Positions 30,803 through 41,598 of a DNA stretch of 64,000 bases are shown piece after piece (the stretch's first letter is position 1; each line of letters starts with the position of its first letter). Both the position numbers and the translations under genes were made by a program. The notes below the pieces were generated by a model. The model saw only the letters and a program-made list of their open reading frames with translations, did not search any database and was not told the origin of the DNA. Origin of the DNA: Bacillus sp. JCM 19034 (lineage in GTDB: Bacteria; Bacillota; Bacilli; Bacillales; Bacillaceae_D); NCBI RefSeq assembly GCF_001310635.1, contig NZ_BAXR01000003.1, positions 170,261-234,260 on the forward strand, read 5' to 3'.

Positions 30803-31735
30803 ATGAATAAGTCCAATACAGCGTTTCAGACAACGAAAGTGATCAATGCGGACTCATCAGTAGTGACAAGTCAGCAAAAATCTTGGAAAGACTACTTAGT
30901 TCTAGCGAAGCACGGAATTGTCACATCTAATCTTATTACAACGTTTGCTGGTTTTTATCTAGCTGTTGTTTATACAGGTGGGGGAATAAGCTCGCAACTT
31001 ACGACGATGATCTTTGCTTTAGTGGGTGCAGCTCTTGTTATGGCTGGAGGCTGTACTCTCAACAATTATATTGATCGAGATATCGATCATATTATGGAGA
31101 GGACAAAAGAACGTCCTTCCGTAACTGGACGTTTTTCACCTAATCAAGTGTTAGTACTTGGTTTAGTTCAGTCGGCTCTAGGTCTAGCTTTTTTAGCACT
31201 AACGAACGCATCAGCTGTTGTAATAGGTTTGATCGGATTATTTATATACGTCGTTTTATATACAATGTGGACGAAGCGTACAACGACGCTTAATACAATA
31301 GTAGGAAGCTTTTCTGGTGCAGTACCTCCTCTTATCGGTTGGGCAGCAGTGGATGGTGGTTTACACATGTATGCATGGTTGTTATTTTTTATTATGTTTT
31401 TTTGGCAACCACCACATTTCCTAGCGTTAGCAATGAAAAGAGTAGAAGAGTATCGAGCAGCAGGCATACCGATGTTACCTGTTGTTGCAGGATTTGCTAT
31501 GACAAAAAGACAAATCGTTCTCTATGTTGCAGCTTTATTGCCAGTATCGCTCATGCTCTATCCATTTGGGCTTGTCTACACGATTGTTGCCTCCATTCTT
31601 GGCCTCGGTTGGCTTGCAATAGGGCTAGCTGGCTTCAAGATGAAGGATGATATAAAATGGGCGAAGTACATGTTTGTCTACTCGCTCAATTATTTAACAA
31701 TATTGTTTGTTCTTATGGTTGTTGTTCATATTTAA
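30803..31735 (+). CDS. ctaB: Protoheme IX farnesyltransferase (heme O synthase)
   Basis: 310 residues from ATG 30803, after AAAAGGAGGTGAAG; the longer frame from 30710 is not supported. A UbiA-family prenyltransferase with the Mg-diphosphate motif [19 protein letters not shown] and about eight membrane helices ([16 protein letters not shown] is a conserved family block). It converts heme B to heme O, which CtaA oxidises to heme A for the adjacent caa3 oxidase. First gene of ctaBCDEF. Intact. Confidence 0.96.
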   Translation: MNKSNTAFQTTKVINADSSVVTSQQKSWKDYLVLAKHGIVTSNLITTFAGFYLAVVYTGGGISSQLTTMIFALVGAALVMAGGCTLNNYIDRDIDHIMERTKERPSVTGRFSPNQVLVLGLVQSALGLAFLALTNASAVVIGLIGLFIYVVLYTMWTKRTTTLNTIVGSFSGAVPPLIGWAAVDGGLHMYAWLLFFIMFFWQPPHFLALAMKRVEEYRAAGIPMLPVVAGFAMTKRQIVLYVAALLPVSLMLYPFGLVYTIVASILGLGWLAIGLAGFKMKDDIKWAKYMFVYSLNYLTILFVLMVVVHI

Positions 31736-31806
31736 TGATGTGAATAATAACTGAAGATATAATCATTAATACGAATGTTCGTATGAAAGCGAGGTTGAAT
31801 TGTCTG

Positions 31807-32837
31807 ATGAATCTTTGGAAAGCATCTTGGCGTTTCCTGTCTCTGTCATTGCTCGTTTTTTTCCTTTCGGGCTGTTTAGGAGAGACGAACTTAACTGCCT
31901 TGATCCAAAGGGTCCGCAATCAGAGTGGCTATTTGATAACATGCTACTTTCATTGTACGTAATGGCATTAGTCACGATTGTTGTATTTGCAATTTATTTT
32001 ATTATTCTTGCAAAATTTCGTCGTAAACCTGGTGATGACGAAATACCAAAGCAAGTTCACGGGAATACAGCACTTGAAATTACATGGACTGTTATTCCGA
32101 TTATCTTGCTGACGATTTTAGCTGTTCCAACTATTACAGGGACATTTATGTTAGCTGATATGGAGCCGGATCCAGAAGTGGGAGAAGATACAGTTTACGT
32201 TAAAGTAACTGGACACCAATTCTGGTGGCAATTTGATTACGAGGATGAAGGATTTACAGCTGGTAACGATGTGTACATACCTGTTGGAGAAAAGGTTATT
32301 TTTGAACTGCACGCTCAAGATGTAATACATTCATTTTGGGTACCAGCATTAGGTGGTAAGGTCGATACGATTCCAGGGATTACAAACCACTTATGGTTAG
32401 AGGCTACAGAGCCTGGTATTTACAAAGGAAAGTGTGCTGAGCTTTGCGGAGCATCACATGCATTAATGGATTTTAAAGTTATCGCACTTGAGCGTGATGA
32501 TTATGATGCATGGGTAGAAGGAATGCAAGCAGATCAAGTTGAACCAACTGATACGTTAGCTCAACAAGGTCGTGAAGTATTTGAAGCACAATCATGTATT
32601 GGCTGTCATGCTGTTGGTGGAATGGGAACAGCTGCAGGTCCTGCTCTCACTGATTTTGCTAACCGTCAAACAATCGGAAACTACTTAGAGAATAATGATG
32701 AGAATTTAGAAGCTTGGATTCGTGATGCTGAAGCACTCAAACAAGGAGCTGTTATGCCAGCATACCCGGAAACTAAGCTTAGTGATGAAGATATGGAAGC
32801 TCTCATTGCTTATTTACGTTCTCTATCAATTGACTAG
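31807..32837 (+). CDS. ctaC: Cytochrome c oxidase subunit II with fused cytochrome c (caa3 type; frameshifted)
   Basis: The likely start is ATG 31807: MNLWKASWRF leads into a lipoprotein signal with lipobox LSGC. A missing C at about 31898 (TGCCTTGATCC) breaks the frame; repair gives ALDPKGPQSEWLFDNM and about 343 residues. Two membrane helices follow, then the CuA domain (VTGHQFWWQFDYED, CAELCGASHALM) and a C-terminal cytochrome c domain with CIGCH and a distal Met in AVMPAYP. This makes it a caa3 oxidase subunit, outside the membrane. The in-frame TTG 31800 yields a non-signal N-terminus and is less likely. Confidence 0.92.
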
Positions 32838-32858
32838 AATAAAAAGGAGGTTAACCCT

Positions 32859-34730
32859 TTGGCTACACATAAAAAGGAAAAAAGCGTCATTTGGGATTGG
32901 CTAACAACAGTAGACCATAAAAAACTAGGCATTATGTATTTAATTGCTGGGACGCTTTTCTTTGTAAAAGCTGGAATTATGGCGTTATTTATGAGAATCC
33001 AGCTCATGTATCCGCAAATGGATTTTTTAAGTGGTCAAACATTTAATGAATTTATTACGATGCACGGGACAATTATGTTGTTTCTAGCAGCGACGCCATT
33101 ATTATTTGCATTTATGAACTTTGTCATCCCATTACAAATTGGGGCACGAGATGTTGCCTTTCCGTTTGTTAACGCTTTAGGTTTTTGGATATTTCTTTCA
33201 GGTGGTTTATTACTTAGTATGAGTTGGTTCTTTGGTGGAGGGCCAGATGCTGGTTGGACAGCTTACGTACCTCTATCAAGTCGTGATTACGCAGGAGTAG
33301 GACTTGACTTTTATGTGTTAGGCTTACAAGTTTCTGGTATTGGTACGCTAGTTTCTGCGATTAACTTTTTAGTTACGATTATTAACATGCGTGCTCCTGG
33401 TATGACAATGATGCGCTTACCACTATTTGTGTGGACTTCATTTGTTACATCAACGTTGATTTTATTCGCGTTCACACCACTAGCTGCAGGACTTGCACTA
33501 CTAATGCTTGATCGTCTGTTTGATGGGCAGTTTTTTATAGCGAATATGGGTGGTAATGCTGTATTATGGCAACATATTTTTTGGATTTTCGGTCATCCGG
33601 AAGTGTACATTCTTGTGTTACCGGCATTTGGAATTATTTCCGAGGTAATACCGGCCTTTGCTAGAAAACGTTTATTCGGTTACACGGCAATGGTATTTGC
33701 GACAATGATTATTGCGTTTTTAGGGTTCATGGTATGGGCTCACCACATGTTTACAGTCGGAATGGGTCCTGTTGCAAACTCAATTTTTGCGATTACAACT
33801 ATGACAATTGCTGTCCCTACCGGAATTAAGATTTTTAACTGGCTCTTTACGATGTGGGGTGGAAAGATTACATTTAACACTGCGATGATGTTTGCTTCTT
33901 CGTTCGTGCCGACATTCGTATTAGGTGGGGTAACAGGGGTTATGCTAGCGATGGCACCAGTTGATCACCTTTACCATGATACGTACTTTGTTGTTGCACA
34001 CTTCCATTATATTATCGTTGGAGGTATTGTCCTTTCGTTATTTGCTGGATTATTCTATTGGTATCCAAAAATGTTTGGGCATAAGTTAAATGAAACATTA
34101 GGTAAATTGTTTTTCTGGGTTTTCTATATTGGTTTCCATTTAACTTTCTTTGTTCAACATTTATTAGGATTAATGGGTATGCCACGTCGTGTATACACAT
34201 ACTTAGAAGGACAAGGATTAGAACCATTTAATTTAATTAGTACAATAGGAACGTTCTTCATGTCAGCAGGTGTTATTATATTAGTTATTAATATCATTTA
34301 CTCTGCAGTCAAGGGTGAGCGTGTAACTGAAGCCGATCCATGGGATGCTCGTACGTTAGAATGGAGTACACCAACACCGGTTCCAGAGTATAACTTTGCT
34401 CAAACTCCACAAGTACGTTCATTGGATCCTTTATTTTATGAGAAAATTCATGGAGATGGAAAGATGAAACCTGCAGAGCCAGTTGGAGACATTCATATGC
34501 CGAATGGATCAATTCTTCCGTTAATTATTTCTGTAGGATTATTTATTGCTGGTTTTGGTTTTATTATGATGAATATGGAGAATCCAATTATTTCTCCATT
34601 AGTTGTTGCAGTAGGTGGTTTAGCAATTACGTTTGGAGCGATGTTTGTTCGTTCGATTAAAGAAGATCATGGTTATTATATCCCTGCTTCAAAAGTGAAA
34701 GCAGATCTTAAAGAGAAGGGAGGAAACTAG
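32859..34730 (+). CDS. ctaD: Cytochrome c oxidase subunit I (caa3 type)
   Basis: 623 residues, TTG start at 32859 after AAAAAGGAGG. Heme-copper oxidase subunit I with heme a ligand in TMHGTIMLF, CuB and cross-linked His-Tyr in HPEVYILVLP, the CuB His pair in WAHHMF, and the heme a3/a ligand region VVAHFHYIIVGG. About 14 membrane helices with a C-terminal extension. Reduces oxygen to water and pumps protons. Intact. Confidence 0.97.
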   Translation: MATHKKEKSVIWDWLTTVDHKKLGIMYLIAGTLFFVKAGIMALFMRIQLMYPQMDFLSGQTFNEFITMHGTIMLFLAATPLLFAFMNFVIPLQIGARDVAFPFVNALGFWIFLSGGLLLSMSWFFGGGPDAGWTAYVPLSSRDYAGVGLDFYVLGLQVSGIGTLVSAINFLVTIINMRAPGMTMMRLPLFVWTSFVTSTLILFAFTPLAAGLALLMLDRLFDGQFFIANMGGNAVLWQHIFWIFGHPEVYILVLPAFGIISEVIPAFARKRLFGYTAMVFATMIIAFLGFMVWAHHMFTVGMGPVANSIFAITTMTIAVPTGIKIFNWLFTMWGGKITFNTAMMFASSFVPTFVLGGVTGVMLAMAPVDHLYHDTYFVVAHFHYIIVGGIVLSLFAGLFYWYPKMFGHKLNETLGKLFFWVFYIGFHLTFFVQHLLGLMGMPRRVYTYLEGQGLEPFNLISTIGTFFMSAGVIILVINIIYSAVKGERVTEADPWDARTLEWSTPTPVPEYNFAQTPQVRSLDPLFYEKIHGDGKMKPAEPVGDIHMPNGSILPLIISVGLFIAGFGFIMMNMENPIISPLVVAVGGLAITFGAMFVRSIKEDHGYYIPASKVKADLKEKGGN

Positions 34731-34733
34731 GAA

Positions 34734-35356
34734 ATGGCGGGTACAGTTGATACTTCAAAAGGGCTTCCCTCTCATCCTGAGAGAGCGACGCTTGAAGGGA
34801 AAAACAAGTTTCTCGGTTTCTGGTTCTTCCTAGGTGGGGAAACAATTTTATTTGCAACGTTCTTTGGTACGTACCTTGCCCTGAGAAATGGAGTTGCAGA
34901 TGGCCCTTCATCACAAGATATGTTCCATTTACCACTCGTTTTCATAATGACAATGATCTTATTAACGAGTAGTTTAACAAGTGTTCTGGCGATGTTTGCG
35001 ATGAAGAAGAATCAGTTCACAAAGTTTAAAGTATGGATGTGGATTACGGTTCTTTTAGGACTTGCTTTTATATCGTTTGAAATTTATGAGTCTACGAATA
35101 TGTACATCAAGGCTTTGGATATTCAACAAGTGCCTTTTCCTCTTCATTTTATACGCTTGTAGGATTGCACGGTGCTCACGTAGCGTTCGGTTTATCTTGG
35201 ATTATTGTTTTATTAATACGTTACAATAAATCTGGAATTACGTTGACAAATGCTCCTAAATTTTATGTAGCAAGCTTATATTGGCACTTTATTGACGTAG
35301 TGTGGGTATTTATCTTCACTGTCGTCTATCTCATGGGAGTAGGAGGAGGTCATTAA
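34734..35356 (+). CDS. ctaE: Cytochrome c oxidase subunit III (frameshifted)
   Basis: The pieces 34734-35162 and 35165-35356 form one subunit III of about 207 residues. N-terminal segment FLGFWFFLGGETILFATFFGTY, later GLHGAHVAFGLSW and the final helix ASLYWHFIDVVWVFIFTVVYL. The break at about 35096 needs one G (ACGGAATATG) to read TEYVHQGFGYSTSAFSSSFYTLVGLHG. Starts 3 nt after ctaD. Structural subunit that stabilises subunit I. Confidence 0.93.
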
Positions 35357-35357
35357 T

Positions 35358-35704
35358 ATGGCAGATCATTTAAGTCAGCCTTTTGAGAAGAGTGCAATGA
35401 CGAATGAAGAAAAAAGACAAATTCAAAAAGAAAATTAAAAAAGCAAATCGTTGTCTTTGTTTTAATGATTTTCTTAACGCTTTTGTCATTTTTAGCGGTA
35501 GGTGCAGACTTAATACCACGTTCATTTGCTATTCCATTTATTCTTATTCTTGCAGTCATTCAGTTTGCTCTGCAACTGATATTCTTTATGCATCTTAAGG
35601 ATAAGGATCACGGTTGGGCAACTGCGTTTATGATCTCAGGTATTTTTGTAACTGTACCGACAATTGCAGCTTTAATGCTATTAATCGGTGTTGTGAAATA
35701 TTAA
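35358..35704 (+). CDS. ctaF: Cytochrome c oxidase subunit IVB (frameshifted)
   Basis: ATG at 35358, overlapping nothing and coupled to ctaE, with GGAGGAGG upstream. After MADHLSQPFEKSAMTNEEKR the frame breaks at 35431; one more A gives QKEKLKKQIVVFVLMIFLTLLSF. Repaired length is about 115 residues with three membrane helices, ending MLLIGVVKY. This is the small fourth subunit of caa3/quinol oxidases. Last gene of the cta operon; ctaG is not found next to it. Confidence 0.9.
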
Positions 35705-35712
35705 GTAGAGAA

Positions 35713-35732
35713 GAGTGGTCCTTGGATCACTC
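35713..35732 (+). terminator. Hairpin after ctaF, adjacent to the IS end
   Basis: GAGTGGTCC and GGATCACTC form a stem with one G-U pair and a TT loop. The original downstream T-run appears replaced by the IS1182 end that starts at 35733. Confidence 0.6.
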
Positions 35733-35900
35733 CATATCGTATACAAAACGCCTTTGAGAAGTTAATTCTCAAAGGCGTTTTTACGTTATTTCGTCTATTT
35801 ACTGTTGTATATTAGGAGGTGTGTTTCTCCAGTGACAGGCTTCATCTATGTGACGTAGAACCAGCTTTTGATGGTTGATACTAGATGAGGGAACGCTAAC
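35733..35900. mobile_element. IS1182-family left-end fragment
   Basis: Shares the terminal sequence CGTAxACAAAACGCC, the hairpin AACGCCTTTGAGAA/TTCTCAAAGGCGTT (35746-35781) and the following transposase C-terminal coding with the element at 14573. On the minus strand the translation KLVLRHIDEACHWRNT aligns with KLVLRNMDEACHLRHT of the first copy. The rest of the element is missing; the exact right boundary is uncertain. Confidence 0.7.
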
Positions 35901-36031
35901 GTATTTGGAGTAAAAAGGTGAGATTATAGCTTTTCATTCGTTCATGACATTGTAAATGATTTATTGTTTCTCCTCTATTAAGATTGTGTATAATAATGAG
36001 GATATAATTAGATTGAAGAGGAGATGGAATA

Positions 36032-36574
36032 ATGGATCAATCAAATCATACGTTCAAAAAACGTAACTATAAACCTGCTATTATCATTATAACAATCATA
36101 ATAAATGGTTTAGTTGCCTTGTTAGCCGGCTTACCTGGAGTGGAAAATTTTGATACATTTGATGTGACGATTTTACCGATGTTAAATGCTATTTTTAACA
36201 GTTTTACGTTTGTCTTTTTATTGATTGCATTTGTTGCTATAATACGTAAAAATGTAACATGGCATCGTCGTTTTATTTATGCTGCGTTTATCACAACGTC
36301 TCTTTTCCTTATTACATATGTTGCTCATCATTTTTTATCCCAATCAACGCCATATGGGGGCGAAGGCTTCATGGCGGGGTTTTACTATTTTATTTTGATT
36401 ACACATATCGTACTTGCTGCTGTTATCGTTCCACTTGCGTTAACTTCAGTAGCTAGAGCGTGGAACATGGAAAATGAACGACATCGTAAAATTGCTAGAT
36501 GGACAATGCCGTTGTGGTTATACGTCAGCTTAACCGGTGTGTTAGTGTATATTATGATTTCTCCTTACTATTGA
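36032..36574 (+). CDS. yozB: DUF420 membrane protein, CtaM/YozB type
   Basis: 180 residues with about five membrane helices and conserved histidines (TWHRRFIYAAF, YVAHHFL, ITHIVLAA, RHRKIARWTMPLWLYVSLTG). This is the DUF420 family that includes B. subtilis YozB and S. aureus CtaM, the latter needed for assembly of heme A-containing oxidase. Its position after ctaBCDEF suggests it supports caa3 maturation, perhaps in place of ctaG, which is absent here. ATG after GAGGAGATGG. A 17-bp tandem duplication covers the stop codon. Confidence 0.85.
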   Translation: MDQSNHTFKKRNYKPAIIIITIIINGLVALLAGLPGVENFDTFDVTILPMLNAIFNSFTFVFLLIAFVAIIRKNVTWHRRFIYAAFITTSLFLITYVAHHFLSQSTPYGGEGFMAGFYYFILITHIVLAAVIVPLALTSVARAWNMENERHRKIARWTMPLWLYVSLTGVLVYIMISPYY

Positions 36575-36589
36575 TTTCTCCTTACTATT
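36556..36589 (+). repeat. 17-bp tandem duplication at the yozB stop codon
   Basis: GATTTCTCCTTACTATT occurs twice in immediate tandem; the TGA stop lies at the junction. Confidence 0.85.
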
Positions 36590-36606
36590 GATTTCGAATA
36601 GTTACA

Positions 36607-36645
36607 TTGAGTTCAAAAGCTACTCGCTTTTGAACTCTTTTTTTG
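36607..36645 (+). terminator. Terminator of yozB
   Basis: GAGTTCAAAAGC and GCTTTTGAACTC form a 12-bp stem with a 5-nt loop, then TTTTTTT. Confidence 0.9.
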
Positions 36646-36782
36646 AAATAGAATCAAGGTAACGGCCCTTCGTGACATATAATTTATATTGTGTCCGACT
36701 ATTTTTATAGTAAACTTTTCAAAAATTTAGTAAAATATAAGTGATATAAAAATAGTCATGTAAATGATCAGTAATTATTAGG

Positions 36783-36826
36783 GTTTGTTTGGATTATGGC
36801 TATGCTATTATGAAAGTGCTTACAAA
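36783..36826 (+). promoter_or_regulatory. Promoter with overlapping cre-like site upstream of GH95
   Basis: An extended -10 (TGCTATTAT, 36803-36811) runs directly into TGAAAGTGCTTACA (36811-36824), which matches the cre consensus except for TG in place of the central CG. The remainder of the 306-nt gap between yozB and the GH95 gene holds a terminator and AT-rich sequence without ORFs. Confidence 0.45.
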
Positions 36827-36880
36827 TGGCTCCAAGTTGAAAGATGAAATGTGGATTGAACATTGAGAGGAGTGTAATAT

Positions 36881-39245
36881 ATGAAAACTGAATTAACTCA
36901 CATTTATCCAGAAAGAGGTATAGTTAGCGTTCGGCCAGCTGAGCGTTGGGAAGAAGCATTAATTTCGGGAAACGGTGAAATGGGAGCCCTTGTTTTGGGT
37001 CAGCCTTTAGAAGAAACGATGATTTTGAATCATGAGAAATTGTACGAGCCGTTTCATGAGGAAATTGTACATAATCAAAATGTAGCACCGTTTTTACCTG
37101 AAATAAGGATGCTGATGAAGGAAGGGAAGTTCCGTGATGCAGCAGCTTTATTTTCAGAAAAATCTGGTCATCCCCTTTTATTCACAGATGCTTATCACCC
37201 CGCGTATGCATTAAAGCTCCGCATAAAGGAGGATGGGCATGTTGAACATTATAGTCGTTCTCTAAATTTCGAAACGGGAGAAGTGACGGTTCGTTGGAAA
37301 GATAACCGCGGTGCTTTTGAACGTAAGCAGTTTGTATCTCGATCAGATGGCGTTTTCGTGGTGACTTTATCTTGTACTGATCAGTTGATTGATTTGGACC
37401 TTTCAATTGATGATTACGTAAGAGATGAGAGTGTAAGAGAAAAACATTTGACAATAGAAGATTCATTCTTAACCTTTGCTTGTGCATATAGCAAGACAAA
37501 AAAGGGCTATGCAGGGTCAACGGTAATTTTAACACCTAAAGGTGGCAATATACAACGAAGTGATCATGGTTATAAAATAATTGGAGCTAAAGAAGTTGTT
37601 CTTCTAACGAAAATTGAGCCGATTGCTCATTATGATCAGCAGACTCCAGCAACTTTAGTTTCTATTAGAAAAACTCTGCAATCTCTCCTGGAAAATACGT
37701 ATGATGATCTTTTAACAAATCATATACGAATTCATGGAGAATGGTTTAATCGAATGAGCTTTACGATTTGTGAAAAGGAGGAAGTAAAAAAGCCAACTGA
37801 AACATTATTACAACATGAGCAAACGTTAAATAAAGCTTTACTACAGCAGATGTTTGATATGGGGAGATATATTTTTATTTCAGCATCGGGGAGCTATCCA
37901 CCTAATTTAGTTGGACTTTGGAGTGGGGAATGGCGACCTGCTTGGAACGGGGATTTCACAACTGATGCCAATGTGAACTTAGCGGTTTCTGCTGGTGGTA
38001 TTGGAAATATGCCAGAGGCTCTAGAAGGTTACTTTCACTTAATTGAAAAAATTGTTCCAGATTGGCGTGTCAATGCTAAAACTCTGTTCGGGTGTCGTGG
38101 TATTTTAGCGGGCTCCAAAACAGATGGCAATCATAATATCCACACACATTTTGATACGGATTGGCCTTTAGCTTTTTGGACTGGCGGTGCACAGTGCTAG
38201 TAATGCCATTTTACGAATGGTACCAAATTAGCGGAGACGATGAGTTTTTTATCAATCGTGTCTTACCGATTATGAAAGAAATCTCCCTGTTTTATGAGGA
38301 TTTTCTAACAGAATACAATGATGATGGTACCTTTATGTTTATTCCTTCTTATTCACCGGAAAATACACCAAAAATTTCATCCGAACTGCAAAATAAAGGA
38401 TGGCAACCTAGTCAGGCTAGTATTAACGCAACGATGGATGTTGCAGCCGCTAAAGAACTATATACGACATTAATTGCTACGTGTCAGGAGTTAGGAATTG
38501 AGCAAGAGAATATTCCAAAATGGACAGAGATGTTATCAAAAATGCCCGACTATTTGATTAATGAGGAAGGAGCTTTAAAAGAATGGATTCATCCAAACTT
38601 AGATGATGAATACAATCATCGTCACATATCCCATTTATATCCAGTGTGGCCTGGGCATGAAGTGAATCCAGAAGAAACACCAGAATGGTTTGAAGCTTCA
38701 AAAGTAGCGTTAGAAATGCGAGGACGAGAAAATTACTCTGCTCATGGTGTAGTTCACTGTGCACTTGTTGCAGCTAGACAGAAAAACGCGGAACGAGTCG
38801 TAGATAATTTGAAGTTATTATTACAAGATGGCAATTATGTTCATTCAAGTCTTGTGACGTCACATAACCCAAATCGAGATATCTATAATGTTGATGCAAA
38901 TTGTAGTTTACCTACGTTAGTTATTGAGATGCTAGCATACACTACACCGGGTTTAATTGAGCTGTTGCCAGCATTACCGAGTGAAATTTCTAAAGGTCAA
39001 ATAACGGGTATTAGGCGAGGGGCCAAATTATAATCGATGAACTTCAATGGGATTTAAAATCAAGAACAATGAATGTTTCTTTAACATCAATTAAAGATCA
39101 AACAACTATTATCCGTTACAGAAAAGGAATGACTAAAGCAACTGTGTCCGGAAAAGAGAGCTTGCCTGTTCAAAAAGAAACTGATTTTATGATTCGTTTA
39201 GAAAAAGATTGTACCATTCAATTAGAAATTTTATTAACAGACTAA
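36881..39245 (+). CDS. Glycoside hydrolase family 95 protein (alpha-L-fucosidase/alpha-L-galactosidase type; two frameshifts)
   Basis: About 787 residues after repair at about 38194 (one [13 protein letters not shown]) and about 39014 (one [13 protein letters not shown]). The N-terminal domain includes [18 protein letters not shown]; the (alpha/alpha)6 catalytic region has [36 protein letters not shown] and [13 protein letters not shown], all hallmark GH95 blocks. No signal peptide, so it acts in the cytoplasm on imported oligosaccharides. GH95 members remove alpha-L-fucose or alpha-L-galactose from xyloglucan, pectin or glycan side chains. First gene of the island, 16 nt before GH42. Confidence 0.85.
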
Positions 39246-39261
39246 AGAGGAGTTGATCGTT

Positions 39262-41276
39262 ATGTTTACAAAAATGCCATATGGTGGCGATTATAACCCT
39301 GAACAGTGGGATAAGAAAACGTGGGAAGAAGATATGAGAATGTTTAAGAAGGCAAATATTACTTCGTCCGTGTTCATATATTTTCCTGGGCACTAAGTCA
39401 ACCTGATGAAGTGACTTATCAGTTTGAATGGCTAGATGAAGTGATTAATTTCTTACATGAAAACAATATTAAAGTTGGAATTGGTACTGGAACAGCAGCC
39501 CACCCAGCTTGGTTAGCGAAAAAATACCCTGATGTTCTACGAGTCGAATTTAATGGGATGAAACGAAAATTTGGAGGTAGGCATAATTCATGTCCTAATA
39601 GTCCATCCTATCGTAAATTCGCTAAGCGTTTAGTTGAGAAGTTAGTGGAACGTTATATTGATCATCCTGCAGTTTCGTTATGGAACATTTCTAATGAATT
39701 CGGTGGAGCCTGCTATTGTGAGAACTGTGAAAAGTCATTCCGAGTTTGGTTGAAGAAACGATATGGAACATTAGAAGAAGTGAATCGCGTTTGGAATACA
39801 AGGTTCTGGGGACATACATTTTATGACTGGGACGAAATTGTGGCTCCCAATTTATTAAGTGAACATTTTGCTGAAAATCGTACAATGTTCCAGGGCATAT
39901 CTCTTGATTACGCTCGTTTTAATTCTGATAGTATGCTAGAGTGTTATAAAATGGAATATGATGTCATTAAACAGGAAAATCCAAATACGATTGTTACAAC
40001 AAACTTAATGGGGGCATTTAAACAATTAGATTATTTTAAATGGGCAAAGCATATGGATATTGTTGCATGGGATAACTATCCAGCTTTTGATACTCCGTAT
40101 AGCTATACAGCAATGATGCATGATTTGATGAGAGGTATTAAAGATCAACAGCCATTTATGCTCATGGAACAAACTCCGAGTCAACAAAATTGGCAACCTT
40201 ATAATTCCTTAAAGCGTCCCGGCGTATTAAAATTATGGAGTTATCAAGCAGTCGCTCATGGTGCTGATTCCGTATTATATTTCCAGATGAGACGTTCAAG
40301 AGGAGCGTGTGAAAAGTTTCATGGGGCAGTAATTGAACATGTTGGTCATGAAAATACACGAGTATTTAAGGAAGTGGCTGAAATAGGTAAAGAATTAGTC
40401 GATTTATCTGATACGTTCGTTGGTTCAAGGTTGCCTTCAAAAGTCGCGATCGTATTTGATTGGGATAACTGGTGGGCTATTGAATATTCAAGTGGTCCAC
40501 ATGCAGATTTAAAGTATGTCGAACAAGTTCATAAATATTATGAAGCCTTGTTTAAACATAATATACAAGTGGACCTTATTAGTACAGAGTCAAATTTAGA
40601 TCAATACGATATCGTGATTGCTCCGGTTCTATATATGGTAAAGGACGGATATGCTAAAAAGCTAGAACGCTTTGTTGAAGCAGGAGGAACGTTTTTGACG
40701 ACGTTCTTTAGTGGAATAGTTGATGAAAATGACCTTGTCACGTTGGGTGGCTATCCTGGAGAGCTTAGATCATTACTCGGGATATGGTCGGAAGAAATTG
40801 ATTCATTAGCTCTTGAGCATAAAAATCAAATCGTCATGAAATCAGAACTAGGTTTGTTACAAGGAAAATATGACTGTAACATGTTATTTGATTTAGTTCA
40901 TTCTGAGGGTGCGAAAGTACTTGCTGAATATGGTAATGATTTTTATAAAGGCAGACCTGCGTTAACGGTTAATTCGTTTGGTAAAGGTCATGCATGGTAC
41001 GTTGCAACGAATCCAGAACAGTCGTTTCTTGATCATTTACTACTCTTTATTTGTAAAGAGCAAAAGGTAGAACCTGTTTTAGAAACGCCTAATGGTGTAG
41101 AAGTGACTAAAAGAGTAAAGGATTCAAATGAGTACTTATTTATCTTAAACCATACGAATACGAATCAAACGGTTAACTTGGATAAGAAGGTAGAAGATTT
41201 ATTAACGGGGCAAATATATCAAAATGATATCTCTGTAGATCAATATGGCTCATTATTACTAAAAGTGAGTGAGTAA
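39262..41276 (+). CDS. Glycoside hydrolase family 42 beta-galactosidase (frameshifted)
   Basis: ATG at 39262 with GAGGAG upstream. [20 protein letters not shown] is the classical GH42 start. The break near 39363-39372 needs one base to read [15 protein letters not shown]. The catalytic acid/base Glu is in NISNEFGG, the nucleophile in [11 protein letters not shown]; the Cys cluster CYCENC is the GH42 zinc site. Trimerisation and beta domains follow; about 671 residues. It removes terminal beta-galactose, or alpha-L-arabinopyranose in some members. Cytoplasmic. Its terminator follows at 41280. Confidence 0.9.
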
Positions 41277-41279
41277 TAT

Positions 41280-41320
41280 AAAAACTGTTTCAAAGGATTT
41301 TTCTTTGGAACAGTTTTTTC
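41280..41320 (+). terminator. Terminator after GH42
   Basis: AAAACTGTTTCAAAG pairs with CTTTGGAACAGTTTT (one G-U), followed by a T-run. The remaining 280 nt up to 41599 contain a possible TATAAT at 41514 and the cre-like site, but no credible gene. Confidence 0.85.
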
Positions 41321-41546
41321 TATTGCTTAGAAGCTCTGTGAGTAGTCGTATACAGTTTAAATTGTCATGTGTTAAGATAGTCTTTCATGGAGTAATAATG
41401 TGCAAATCGAAAAAAATTGGCCTTATCAATAATACCTATTATAAACAAGCATCTAAAATAAATAGATGAATTCACTTTTAATTATTACGGTTTTTCTGTT
41501 AAAGTTAGTAACGTATAATCATTTAATAACTAAAAACAATAAAATC

Positions 41547-41561
41547 TTGTAAGCGCTTCCC
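41547..41561. promoter_or_regulatory. cre-like CcpA site upstream of the sensor kinase
   Basis: TTGTAAGCGCTTCCC matches the cre consensus with two mismatches at its right end. It lies about 38 nt before the kinase start codon, downstream of a TATAAT. Confidence 0.5.
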
Positions 41562-41598
41562 GCTGTAGCCGAAGTGTAGGAAACTGGAGATAATAAAA

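Noticed and set aside
41269-41469. 66-residue plus-strand ORF after GH42
   Set aside because: It runs through the GH42 terminator, has no ribosome binding site and poor coding character.
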